Shown here: positions 50,421-62,594 of the stretch, one piece after another
How the letters are laid out: each line of letters begins with the position of its first letter
Position numbering within the stretch: position 1 is the first letter of the stretch
Origin: Hyperoodon ampullatus
Lineage: Eukaryota > Chordata > Mammalia > Artiodactyla > Ziphiidae
Assembly (NCBI GenBank): GCA_949752795.1
Contig: CATKHW010000427.1
Coordinates: 2,558,536-2,622,535 of the forward strand
Direction of reading: 5' to 3'
DNA length: 64,000 nt
Program-made: the position numbers and the translations under genes
Notes under the pieces: generated by a model
Databases searched by the model: none
Told to the model about the DNA's origin: nothing
What the model saw: only the letters and a program-made list of their open reading frames with translations

Positions 50421-52159
50421 ATGTGCCCGTCCAAATGCCTAACAGCTACTCTCTCATTGGTTCTCCCTCTTCCCTTTCATCCTCTGCCAAATTGGCAACC
50501 TGTGCGAACCAAGAGGTTAAAGGGGCTGTCTCTCCAAGTTGGGAGGTTGATAGTAAAGCAGACGGAAAGTCAAACCGGAGCACCAGGAGAGGGACTATTC
50601 GTTGAGTTTTAGAAACCTTTCGTATTCACAGTGTGTCCGTTCTCTAGGTTTCCCGCACATGTTATAGCTGTAGTAATATTCCCTTCAACCTGGAGAGTTC
50701 GGACCCATGGAATGGGTGCCATGCATTATTGCTTTAAAGGGTCTGCATTTGCTCACCCAATCTCACCAATCGTCTCAGTCCCAAGTGTCCCTCCTTATGC
50801 CACATCCAGCTGTCGTTGTAGATAGGGTCATTCCAGCTTTCATCAGAGACCCTGAAGGAATTGTAAAGAATTTCCCAGTTTTTTGGTTTTGTTTTTGAAA
50901 TTCCTTTTTATAGTGGGTTTGAGCTGATTCTCGCTGCCATGTTTATGCCAGTCTAGACACACTTGATTCCCTTACGGAGACATATCAATACATAGGTTTT
51001 AAGATTCTTACTAGTCAGATATTTTCCTCTGCGGGAAATATGGGGTTTTGAGTCCCTTTCACTGAGGACGGTGTAGGTCTTGTCTATTCCATAGTTGGTT
51101 TTTGGAACGGTACCTGTGCTTATATCAAACTCTGGTTTTATGCATCACCCCACCTCTCCTTCTCCCTTAAGCAGGTATAAGAGTGTTTTCTAAATGTGAG
51201 ACACTGTTCTCTTTCCTAACTCAGTTCAAGTGTAGCCATGTTTACAGGATCTTCATAAGTGATATCTTATGATAAGTTTCTTTTTCTGTGTGACTTATTT
51301 CACTTAGAATCATCGTACCTGAATCCACCCATTTTGCTGCTACTGGTCTTATGACATTGATTTCATGGCTGAGGGATATTCCATCGTACGTAAGTACCAC
51401 AATTTTTTGAACCATGTTTATATTTTCTGGGATACTTAAGGTGTATCCAAGTTGAGGTCCCTGTATGCAGTGCAGCCCTAAATTTTGGGGTGGCTCTGTC
51501 TTATTGATTTTCAGTTTTCCCAAGGTATATTCCCTAGACTGGTAGTGCCCTTGGCTCTGTAGCTCTGTTCTTTACTTGTTTTAGGGAACAGAATGCACTC
51601 CTCCAGAGAGGCAGTTGGCAATTTACATCCCGCCCATCAGCATAACAAGGCTCCCTGTTCTCCAGGGCCTGTCTTGCCTTTCTTGTTCTTACACATTTTG
51701 TGGATGTCCCTCTTGACCGGTGGGAAGTGATACTTCTTTGTAGTGCAGATTTGCATTGCCCGCTTGCTTGCTTGGCCAAAAAGGGCGTATGCGTTTTCTC
51801 CTGAATATATTCAGGAGAAAACGCATACGCCCTTTTTGGCCAAGTGCATCATTGTCGAAGTTGTGCCCCTCTTCCTGTGCTTTAAAGGCGATTCCAACGT
51901 ACCTCTTGAAATCTGTTTCCTGCTATTCTGCCTCGCTTTCAAGTCCGCCTCGTTGCCTTCCCTCAACAGATTTTTGGACGATAGTTGTCCTTTATTACTC
52001 GGCCAGTTTGTGAATTGCTGTGCCCCTGAGCTCCATTTTTCAACTCGTTTTTGGTGAGCTGACCGCAAGTCCAAAATTTTGGTTCAGGACCTATACTGGT
52101 TCCCGGTGGGTGGCTGAGAATTTGGTTAATTCTTCTTCCTGCCGGGAAATTACAGTGAT
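50421..52159. repeat. Satellite unit 30 (1,739 bp; type beta)
   Basis: Haplotype F; palindrome 51771-51844 perfect. Equals units 19 and 26 at all sites compared. Confidence 0.95.
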
Positions 52160-53901
52160 ATGTGCGCGTCCAAATGCCTAACAGCTACTCTCTCATTGGT
52201 TCTCCCTCTTCCCTTTCATCCTCTGCCAAATTGGCAACCTGTGCGAACCAAGAGGTTAAAGGGGCTGTCTCTCCAAGTTGGGAGGTTGATAGTAAAGCAG
52301 ACGGAAAGTCAAACCGGAGCACCAGGAGAGGGACTATTCGTTGAGTTTTAGAAACCTTTCGTATTCACAGTGTGTCCATTCTCTAGGTTTCCCGCACATG
52401 TTATAGCTGTAGTAATATTCCCTTCAACCTGGAGAGTTCGGACCCATGGAATGGGTGCCATGCATTATTGCTTTAAAGGGTCTGCATTTGCTCACCCAAT
52501 CTCACCAATCGTCTCAGTCCCAAGTGTCCCTCCTTATGCCACATCCAGCTGTCGTTGTAGATAGGGTCATTCCAGCTTTCATCAGAGACCCTGAAGGAAT
52601 TGTAAAGAATTTCCCAGTTTTTTTGTTTTGTTTTTGAAATTCCTTTTTATAGTGGGTTTGAGCTGATTCTCGCTGCCATGTTTATGCCAGTCTAGACACA
52701 CTTGATTCCCTTACGGAGACATATCAATACATAGGTTTTAAGATTCTTACTAGTCAGATATTTTCCTCTGCGGGAAATATGGCGTTTTGAGTCCCTTTCA
52801 CTGAGGACGTTGTAGGTCTTGTCTATTCCATAGTTGGTTTTTGGAACGGTACCTGTGCTTATATTATCAAACTCTGGTTTTATGCATCACCCCACCTCTC
52901 CTTCCCCCTTAAGCAGGTATAAGAGTGTTTTCTAAATGTGAGACACTGTTCTCTTTCCTAACTCAGTTCAAGTGTAGCCATGTTTACAGGATCTTCATAA
53001 GTGATATCTTATGAGAAGTTTCTTTTTCTGTGTGACTTATTTCACTTAGAATCATCGTACCTGAATCCACCCATTTTGCTGCTACTGGTCTTATGACATT
53101 GATTTCATGGCTGAGGGATATTCCATCGTACATAAGTACCACAATTTTTTGAACCATGTTTATATTTTCTGGGATACTTAAGGTGTATCCAAGTTGAGGT
53201 CCTTGTATGCAGTGCAGCCCTAAATTTTGGGGTGGCTCTGTCTTATTGATTTTCAGTTTTCCCAAGGTATATTCCCTAGACTGGTAGTGCCCTTGGCTCT
53301 GTAGCTCTGTTCTTTACTTGTTTTAGGGAACAGAATGCACTCCTCCAGAGAGGCAGTTGGCAATATACATCCCGCCCATCAGCATAACAAGGCTCCCTGT
53401 TCTCCAGGGCCTGTCTTGCCTTTCTTGTTCTTACACATTTTGTGGATGTCCCTTTTGACCGGTGGGAAGTGATACTTCTTTGTAGTGCAGATTTGCATTG
53501 CCCGCTTGCTTGCTTGGCCAAAAAGGGCGTATGCGTTTTCTCCTGAATATATTCAGGAGAAAACACATACGCCCTTTTTGGCCAAGTGCATCATTGTCGA
53601 AGTTGTGCCCCTCTTCCTGTGCTTTAAAGGCGATTCCAACGTACCTCTTGTAATCTGTTTCCTGCTATGCTGCCTCGCTTTCAAGTCCGCCTCGTTGCCT
53701 TCCCTCAACAGATTTTTGGACGATAGTTGTCCTTTATTACTCGGCCAGTTTGTGAATTGCTGTGCCCCTGAGCTCCATTTTTCAACTCGTTTTTGGAGAG
53801 CTGACCGCAAGTCAAAAATTTTGGTTCAGGACCTATACTGGTTCCCGGTGGGTGGCTGAGACTTTGGTTAATTCTTCTTCCTGCCGGGAAATTACAGTGA
53901 T
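52160..53901. repeat. Satellite unit 31 (1,742 bp; junction unit)
   Basis: Begins gamma-like (atgtgcgcg), then from gtgtccattc (about 52374) carries features of the divergent right-hand domain. A 3-bp insertion (atattatc near 52865) explains the length. Palindrome 53513-53586 has the aaacacat mismatch seen in units 9-13. After it F and V states are mixed. Private acgttgtagg and atgagaagt; tttggagagc is shared with unit 36. Confidence 0.95.
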
Positions 53902-55640
53902 ATGTGCCCGTCCAAATGCCTAACAGCTACTCTCTCATTGGTTCTCCCTCTTCCCTTTCATCCTCTGCCAAATTGGCAACCTGTGCGAACCAAGAGGTTA
54001 AAGGGGCTGTCTCTCCAAGTTGGGAGGTTGATAGTAAAGCAGACGGAAAGTCAAACCGGAGCACCAGGAGAGGGACTATTCGTTGAGTTTTAGAAACCTT
54101 TCGTATTCACAGTGTGTCCATTCTCTAGGTTTCCTGCACATGTTATAGCTGTAGTAATATTCCCTTCAACCTGGAGAGTTCGGACCCATGGAATGGGTGT
54201 CATGCATTATTGATTTAAAGGGTCTGCATTTGCTCACCCAATCTCACCAATCGTCTCAGTCCCAAGTGTCCCTCCTTATGCCACATCCAGCTGTCGTTGT
54301 AGATAGGGTCATTCCAGGTTTCATCAGAGACCCTGAAGGAATTGTAAAGAATTTCCCAGTTTTTTTGTTTTGTTTTTGAAATTCCTTTTTATAGTGGGTT
54401 TGAGCTGATTCTCGCTGCCATGTTTATGCCAGTCTAGACACACTTGATTCCCTTACGGAGACATATCAATACATAGGTTTTAAGATTCTTACTAGTCAGA
54501 TATTTTCCTCTGCGGGAAATATGCGGTTTTGAGTCCCTTTCACTGAGGACGGTGTAGGTCTTGTCTATTCCATAGTTGGTTTTTGGAGCGGTACCTGTGC
54601 TTATATCAAACTCTGGTTTTATGCATCACCCCAGCTCTCCTTCCCCCTTAAGCAGGTATAAGAGTGTTTTCTAAATGTGAGACACTGTTCTCTTTCCTAA
54701 CTCAGTTCAAGTGTAGCTTTGTTTACAGGATCTTCATAAGTGATATCTTATGATAAGTTTCTTTTTCTGTGTGACTTATTTCACTTAGAATCATCGTACC
54801 TGAATCCACCCATTTTGCTGCTACTGGTCTTATGACATTGATTTCATGGCTGAGGGATATTCCATCGTACGTAAGTACCACAATTTTTTGAACCATGTTT
54901 ATATTTTCTGGGATACTTCAGGTGTATCCAAGTTGAGGTCCTTGTATGCAGTGCAGCCCTAAATTTTGGGGTGGCTCTGTCTTATTGATTTTCAGTTTTC
55001 CCAAGGTATATTCCCTAGACTGGTAGTGCCCTTGGCTCTGTAGCTCTGTTCTTTACTTGTTTTAGGGAACAGAATGCACTCCTCCAGAGAGGCAGTTGGC
55101 AATTTACATCCCGCCCATCAGCATAACAAGGCTCCCTGTTCTCCAGGGCCTGTCTTGCCTTTCTTGTTCTTACACATTTTGTGGATGTCCCTTTTGACCG
55201 GTGGGAAGTGATACTTCTTTGTAGTTCAGATTTGCATTGCCCGCTTGCTTGCTTGGCCAAAAAGGGCGTATGCGTTTTCTCCTGAATATATTCAGGAGAA
55301 AACGCATACGCCCTTTTTGGCCAAGTGCATCATTGTCGAAGTTGTGCCCCTCTTCCTGTGCTTTAAAGGCGATTCCAACGTACCTCTTGTAATCTGTTTC
55401 CTGCTATGCTGCCTCGCTTTCAAGTCCGCCTCGTTGCCTTCCCTCAACAGATTTTTGGACGATAGTTGTCCTTTATTACTCGGCCTGTTTGTGAATTGCT
55501 GTGCCCCTGAGCTCCATTTTTCAACTCGTTTTTGTTGAGCTGACCGCAAGTCCAAAATTTTGGTTCAGGACCTATACTGGTTCCCGGTGGGTGGCTGAGA
55601 ATTTGGTTAATTCTTCTTCCTGCCGGGAAATTACAGTGAT
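53902..55640. repeat. Satellite unit 32 (1,739 bp; divergent)
   Basis: Palindrome 55252-55325 perfect despite many other private changes (ccaggtttc, atgcggtt, ccagctctcc, gatacttcagg, tagttcag, cggcctgtt, ttttgttgag). gatacttcagg creates a TGA in the antisense L1 ORF2. Shares tttcctgcac, attgattta and ggagcggtac with unit 33, and gtagctttg with unit 37. Confidence 0.95.
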
Positions 55641-57378
55641 ATGTGCCCGTCCAAATGCCTAACAGCTACTCTCTCATTGGTTCTCCCTCTTCCCTTTCAT
55701 CCTCTGCCAAATTGGCAACCTGTGCGAACCAAGAGGTTAAAGGGGCTGTCTCTCCAAGTTGGGAGGTTGATAGTAAAGCAGACGGAAAGTCAAACCGGAG
55801 CACCAGGAGAGGGACTATTCGTTGAGTTTTAGAAACCTTTCGTATTCACAGTGTGTCCGTTCTCTAGGTTTCCTGCACATGTTATAGCTGTAGTAATATT
55901 CCCTTCAACCTGGAGAGTTCGGACCCATGGAATGGGTGCCATGCATTATTGATTTAAAGGGTCTGCATTTGCTCACCCAATCTCACCAATCGTCTCAGTC
56001 CCAAGTGTCCCTCCTTATGCCACATCCAGCTGTCGTTGTAGATAGGGTCATTCCAGCTTTCATCAGAGACCCTGAAGGAATTGTAAAGAATTTCCCAGTT
56101 TTTTTGTTTTGTTTTTGAAATTCCTTTTTATAGTGGGTTTGAGCTGATTCTCGCTGCCATGTTTATGCCAGTCTAGACACACTTGATTCCCTTACGGAGA
56201 CATATCAATACATAGGTTTTAAGATTCTTACTAGTCAGATATTTTCCTCTGCAGGAAATATGGGGTTTTGAGTCCCTTTCACTGAGGACGGTGTAGGTCT
56301 TGTCTATTCCATAGTTGGTTTTTGGAGCGGTACCTGTGCTTATATCAAACTCTGGTTTTATGCATCACCCCACCTCTCCTTCCCCCTTAAGCAGGTATAA
56401 GAGTGTTTTCTAAATGTGAGACACTGTTCTCTTTCCTAACTCAGTTCAAGTGTAGCCATGTTTACAGGATCTTCATAAGTGATATCTTATGATAAGTTTC
56501 TTTTTCTGTGTGACTTATTTCACTTAGAATCATCGTCCCTGAATCCACCCATTTTGCTGCTACTGGTCTTATGACATTGATTTCATGACTGAGGGATATT
56601 CCATCGTACGTAAGTACCACAATTTTTTGAACCATGTTTATATTTTCTGGGATACTTAAGGTGTATCCAAGTTGAGGTCCTTGTATGCAGTACAGCCCTA
56701 AATTTTGGGGTGGCTCTGTCTTATTGATTTTCAGTTTTCCCAAGGTATATTCCCTAGACTGGTAGTGCCCTTGGCTCTGTAGCTCTGTTCTTTATTGTTT
56801 TAGGGAACAGAATGCACTCCTCCAGAGAGGCAGTTGGCAATTTACATCCCGCCCATCAGCATAAAAAGGCTCCCTGTTCTCCAGGGCCTGTCTTGCCTTT
56901 CTGGTTCTTACACATTTTGTGGATGTCCCTTTTGACCGGTGGGAAGTGATACTTCTTTGTAGTGCAGATTTGCATTGCCCGCTTGCTTGCTTGGCCAAAA
57001 AGGGCGTATGCGTTTTCTCCTGAATATATTCAGGAGAAAACGCATACACCCTTTTTGGCCAAGTGCATCATTGTCGAAGTTGTGCCCCTCTTCCTGTGCT
57101 TTAAAGGCGATTCCAACGTACCTCTTGAAATCTGTTTCCTGCTATTCTGCCTCGCTTTCAAGTCCGCCTCGTTGCCTTCCCTCAACAGATTTTTGGACGA
57201 TAGTTGTCCTTTATTACTCGGCCAGTTTGTGAATTGCTGTGCCCCTGAGCTCCATTTTTCAACTCGTTTTTGGTGAGCTGACCGCAAGTCCAAAATTTTG
57301 GTTCAGGACCTATACTGGTTCCCGGTGGGTGGCTGAGAATTTGGTTAATTCTTCTTCCTGCTGGGAAATTACAGTGAT
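55641..57378. repeat. Satellite unit 33 (1,738 bp; divergent)
   Basis: Haplotype F. A 1-bp deletion (tctttattg for tctttacttg, about 56793) explains the length. Palindrome 56990-57063 has one mismatch (catacaccc for catacgccc, CpG-type). Private catcgtccc, atttcatgac, cagtacagc and cataaaaagg. Confidence 0.95.
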
Positions 57379-59117
57379 ATGTGCCCGTCCAAATGCCTAA
57401 CAGCTACTCTCTCATTGGTTCTCCCTCTTCCTTTTCATCCTCTGCCAAATTGGCAACCTGTGCGAACCAAGAGGTTAAAGGGGCTGTCTCTCCAAGTTGG
57501 GAGGTTGATAGTAAAGCAGACGGAAAGTCAAACCGGAGCACCAGGAGAGGGACTATTCGTTGAGTTTTAGAAACCTTTCGTATTCACAGTGTGTCCGTTC
57601 TCTAGGTTTCCCGCACATGTTATAGCTGTAGTAAAATTCCCTTCAACCTGGAGAGTTCGGACCCATGGAATGGGTGCCATGCATTATTGCTTTAAAGGGT
57701 CTGCATTTGCTCACCCAATCTCACCAATCGTCTCAGTCCCAAGTGTCCCTCCTTATGCCACATCCAGCTGTCATTGTAGATAGGGTCATTCCAGCTTTCA
57801 TCAGAGACCCTGAAGGAATTGTAAAGAATTTCCCAGTTTTTTTGTTTTGTTTTTGAAATTCCTTTTTATAGTGGGTTTGAGCTGATTCTCGCTGCCATGT
57901 TTATGCCAGTCTAGACACACTTGATTCCCTTACGGAGACATATCAATACATAGGTTTTAAGATTCTTACTAGTCAGATATTTTCCTCTGCGGGAAATATG
58001 GGGTTTTGAGTCCCTTTCACTGAGGACGGTGTAGGTCTTGTCTATTCCATAGTTGGTTTTTGGAACGGTACCTGTGCTTATATCAAACTCTGGTTTTATG
58101 CATCACCCCACCTCTCCTTCCCCCTTAAGCAGGTATAAGAGTGTTTTCTAAATGTGAGACACTGTTCTCTTTCCTAACTCAGTTCAAGTGTAGCCATGTT
58201 TACAGGATCTTCATAAGTGATATCTTATGATAAGTTTCTTTTTCTGTGTGACTTATTTCACTTAGAATCATCGTACCTGAATCCACCCATTTTGCTGCTA
58301 CTGGTCTTATGACATTGATTTCATGGCTGAGGGATATTCCATCGTACGTAAGTACCACAATTTTTTGAACCATGTTTATATTTTCTGGGATACTTAAGGT
58401 GTATCCAAGTTGAGGTCCTTGTATGCAGTGCAGCCCTAAATTTTGGGGTGGCTCTGTCTTATTGATTTTCAGTTTTCCCAAGGTATATTCCCTAGACTGA
58501 TAGTGCCCTTGGCTCTGTAGCTCTGTTCTTTACTTGTTTTAGGGAACAGAATGCACTCCTCCAGAGAGGCAGTTGGCAATTTACATCCCGCCCATCAGCA
58601 TAACAAGGCTCCCTGTTCTCCAGGGCCTGTCTTGCCTTTCTTGTTCTTACACATTTTGTGGATGTCCCTTTTGACCGGTGGGAAGTGATACTTCTTTGTA
58701 GTGCAGATTTGCATTGCCCGCTTGCTTGCTTGGCCAAAAAGGGCGTATGCGTTTTCTCCTGAATATATTCAGGAGAAAACGCATACGCCCTTTTTGGCCA
58801 AGTGCATCATTGTCGAAGTTGTGCCCCTCTTCCTGTGCTTTAAAGGCGATTCCAACGTACCTCTTGAAATCTGTTTCCTGCTATTCTGCCTCGCTTTCAA
58901 GTCCGCCTCGTTGCCTTCCCTCAACAGATTTTTGGACGATAGTTGTCCTTTATTACTCGGCCAGTTTGTGAATTGCTGTGCCCCTGAGCTCCATTTTTCA
59001 ACTCGTTTTTGGTGAGCTGACCGCAAGTCCAAAATTTTGGTTCAGGACCTATACTGGTTCCCGGTGTGTGGCTGAGAATTTGGTTAATTCTTCTTCCTGC
59101 CGGGAAATTACAGTGAT
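57379..59117. repeat. Satellite unit 34 (1,739 bp)
   Basis: Haplotype F; palindrome 58729-58802 perfect. Shares tgtcattgtag with unit 21 and gactgatagtg with unit 37. Private tccttttcatc, agtaaaattc and ggtgtgtgg. Confidence 0.95.
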
Positions 59118-60856
59118 ATGTGCCCGTCCAAATGCCTAACAGCTACTCTCTCATTGGTTCTCCCTCTTCCCTTTCATCCTCTGCCAAATTGGCAACCTGT
59201 GCGAACCAAGAGGTTAAAGGGGCTGTCTCTCCAAGTTGGGAGGTTGATAGTAAAGCAGACGGAAAGTCAAACCGGAGCACCAGGAGAGGGACTATTCGTT
59301 GAGTTTTAGAAACCTTTCGTATTCACAGTGTGTCCGTTCTCTAGGTTTCCCGCACATGTTATAGCTGTAGTAATATTCCCTTCAACCTGGAGAGTTCGGA
59401 CCCATGGAATGGGTGCCATGCATTATTGCTTTAAAGGGTCTGCATTTGCTCACCCAATCTCACCAATCGTCTCAGTCCCAAGTGTCCCTCCTTATGCCAC
59501 ATCCAGCTGTCGTTGTAGATAGGGTCATTCCAGCTTTCATCAGAGACCCTGAAGGAATTGTAAAGAATTTCCCAGTTTTTTTGTTTTGTTTTTGAAATTC
59601 CTTTTTATAGTGGGTTTGAGCTGATTCTCGCTGCCATGTTTATGCCAGTCTAGACACACTTGATTCCCTTACGGAGACATATCAATACATAGGTTTTAAG
59701 ATTCTTACTAGTCAGATATTTTCCTCTGCGGGAAATATGGGGTTTTGAGTCCCTTTCACTGAGGACGGTGTAGGTCTTGTCTATTCCATAGTTGGTTTTT
59801 GGAACGGTACCTGTGCTTATATCAAACTCTGGTTTTATGCATCACCCCACCTCTCCTTCCCCCTTAAGCTGGTATAAGAGTGTTTTCTAAATATGAGACA
59901 CTGTTCTCTTTCCTAACTCAGTTCAAGTGTAGCCATGTTTACAGGATCTTCATAAGTGATATCTTATGATAAGTTTCTTTTTCTGTGTGACTTATTTCAC
60001 TTAGAATCATCGTACCTGAATCCACCCATTTTGCTGCTACTGGTCTTATGACATTGATTTCATGGCTGAGGGATATTCCATCGTACGTAAGTACCACAAT
60101 TTTTTGAACCATGTTTATATTTTCTGGGATACTTAAGGTGTATCCAAGTTGAGGTCCTTGTATGCAGTGCAGCCCTAAATTTTGGGGTGGCTCTGTCTTA
60201 TTGATTTTCAGTTTTCCCAAGGTATATTCCCTAGACTGGTAGTGCCCTTGGCTCTGTAGCTCTGTTCTTTACTTGTTTTAGGGAACAGAATGCACTCCTC
60301 CAGAGAGGCAGTTGGCAATTTACATCCCGCCCATCAGCATAACAAGGCTCCCTGTTCTCCAGGGCCTGTCTTGCCTTTCTTGTTCTTACACATTTTGTGG
60401 ATGTCCCTTTTGACCGGTGGGAAGTGATACTTCTTTGTAGTGCAGATTTGCATTGCCCGCTTGCTTGCTTGGCCAAAAAGGGCGTATGCGTTTTCTCCTG
60501 AATATATTCAGGAGAAAACGCATACGCCCTTTTTGGCCAAGTGCATCATTGTCGAAGTTGTGCCCCTCTTCCTGTGCTTTAAAGGCGATTCCAACGTACC
60601 TCTTGAAATCTGTTTCCTGCTATTCTGCCTCGCTTTCAAGTCCGCCTCGTTGCCTTCCCTCAACAGATTTTTGGACGATAGTTGTCCTTTATTACTCGGC
60701 CAGTTTGTGAATTGCTGTGCCCCTGAGCTCCATTTTTCAACTCGTTTTTGGTGAGCTGACCGCAAGTCCAAAATTTTGGTTCAGGACCTATACTGGTTCC
60801 CGGTGGATGGCTGAGAATTTGGTTAATTCTTCTTCCTGCTGGGAAATTACAGTGAT
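59118..60856. repeat. Satellite unit 35 (1,739 bp)
   Basis: Haplotype F; palindrome 60468-60541 perfect. Private ttaagctgg, aaatatgag and ggtggatgg. Otherwise close to the commonest sequence in the window. Confidence 0.95.
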
Positions 60857-62594
60857 ATGTGCCCGTCCAAATGACTAACAGCTACTCTCTCATTGGTTCT
60901 CCCTCTTCCCTTTCATCCTCTGCCAAATTGGCAACCTGTGAGAACCAAGAGGTTAAAGGGGCTGTCTCTCCAAGTTGGGAGGTTGATAGTAAAGCAGACG
61001 GAAAGTCAAACCGGAGCACCCGGAGAGGGACTATTCGTTGAGTTTTAGAAACCTTTCGTATTCACAGTGTGTCCGTTCCCTAGGTTTCCCGCACATGTTA
61101 TAGCTGTAGTAATATTCCCTTCAACCTGGAGAGTTCGGACCCATGGAATGGGTGCCATGCATTATTGCTTTAAAGGGTCTGCATTTGCTCACCCAATCTC
61201 ACCAATCGTCTCAGTCCCAAGTGTCCCTCTTTATGCCACATCCAGCTGTCGTTGTAGATAGGGTCATTCCAGGTTGCATCAGAGACCCTAAAGGAATTGT
61301 AAAGAATTTCCCAGTTTTTTCTTTTGTTTTTGAAATTCCTTTTTATAGTGGGTTTGAGCTGATTCTCGCTGCCATGTTTATGCCAGTCTAGACACACTTG
61401 ATTCCATAACGGAGACATATCTATACATAGGTTTTATGATTCTTACTAGTCAGATATTTTCCTCTGCGGGAAATATGGGGTTTTGAGTCCCTTTCACTGA
61501 GGACGGTGTAGGTCTTGTGTATTCCATAGTTTGTTTTTGGAACGGTACCTGTGCTTATATCAAACTCTGGTTTTATGCATCACCCCACCTCTCCTTCCCC
61601 CTTAAGCAGGTATAAGAGTGTTTTCTAAATGTGAGACACTGTCCTCTTTCCTAACTCAGTTCAAGTGTAGCCATGTTTACAGGATCTTCATAAGTGATAT
61701 CTTATGATAAGTTTCTTTTTCTGTGTGACTTATTTCACTTAGAATCATCGTACCTGAATCCACCCATTTTGCTGCTACTGGTCTTATGACATTGATTTCA
61801 TGGCTGAGGGATATTCCATCGTACGTAAGTACCACAATTTTTTGAACCATGTTTATATTTTCTGGGATACTTAAGGTGTATCCAAGTTGAGGTCCTTGTA
61901 TGCAGTGCAGCCCTAAATTTTGGGGTGGCTCTGTCTTATTGATTTTCAGTTTTCCCAAGGTATATTCCCTAGACTGGTAGTGCCCTTGGCTCTGTAGCTC
62001 TGTTCTTTACTTGTTTTAGGGAACAGAATGCACTCCTCCAGAGAGGCAGTTGGCAATATACATCCCGCCCATCAGCATAACAAGGCTCCCTGTTCTCCAG
62101 GGCCTGTCTTGCCTTTCTTGTTCTTACACATTTTGTGGATGTCCCTTTTGACCGGTGGGCAGTGATACTTCTTTGTAGTGCAGATTTGCATTGCCGGCTT
62201 GCTTGCTTGGCCAAAAAGGGCGTATGCGTTTTCTCCTTAATATATTCAGGAGAAAACGCATACGCCCTTTTTGGCCAAGTGCATCATTGTCGAAGTTGTG
62301 CCCCTCTTCCTGTGCTTTAAAGGCGATTCCAACGTACCACTTGTAATCTGTTTCCTGCTATGCTGCCTCGCTTTCAAGTCCGCCTCGTTGCCTTCCCTCA
62401 TCAGATTTTTGGACGATAGTTGTCCTTTATTACTCGGCCAGTTTGTGAATTGCTGTGCCCCTGAGCTCCATTTTTCAACTCGTTTTTGGAGAGCTGACCG
62501 CAAGTCCAAAATTTTGGTTCAGCACCTATACTGGTTCCCGGTGGGTGGCTGAGAATTTGGTTAATTCTTCTTCCTGCCGGGAAATTACAGTGAT
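60857..62594. repeat. Satellite unit 36 (1,738 bp; most divergent)
   Basis: Palindrome 62206-62279 has its mismatch next to the centre (ccttaatat for cctgaatat). Shortened T-rich tract (ttttttctttt) explains the length. Many private changes: aaatgacta, gtgagaacc, acccggagag, gttccctagg, ccctcttta, ggttgcatc, ccataacgg, tctatac, tttatgatt, gtttgttttt, gggcagtg, ttgccggc, taccacttg, ctcatcaga, cagcaccta. Confidence 0.95.

Larger units (their letters stand above)
48682..52373. repeat. Higher-order repeat, incomplete copy (units 29, 30 and start of 31)
   Basis: Alpha and beta units are complete; the gamma unit keeps its marker atgtgcgcg, then changes to the divergent type from about 52374 (gtgtccattc, shared with unit 32). 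The repeat therefore ends inside unit 31. Confidence 0.7.
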
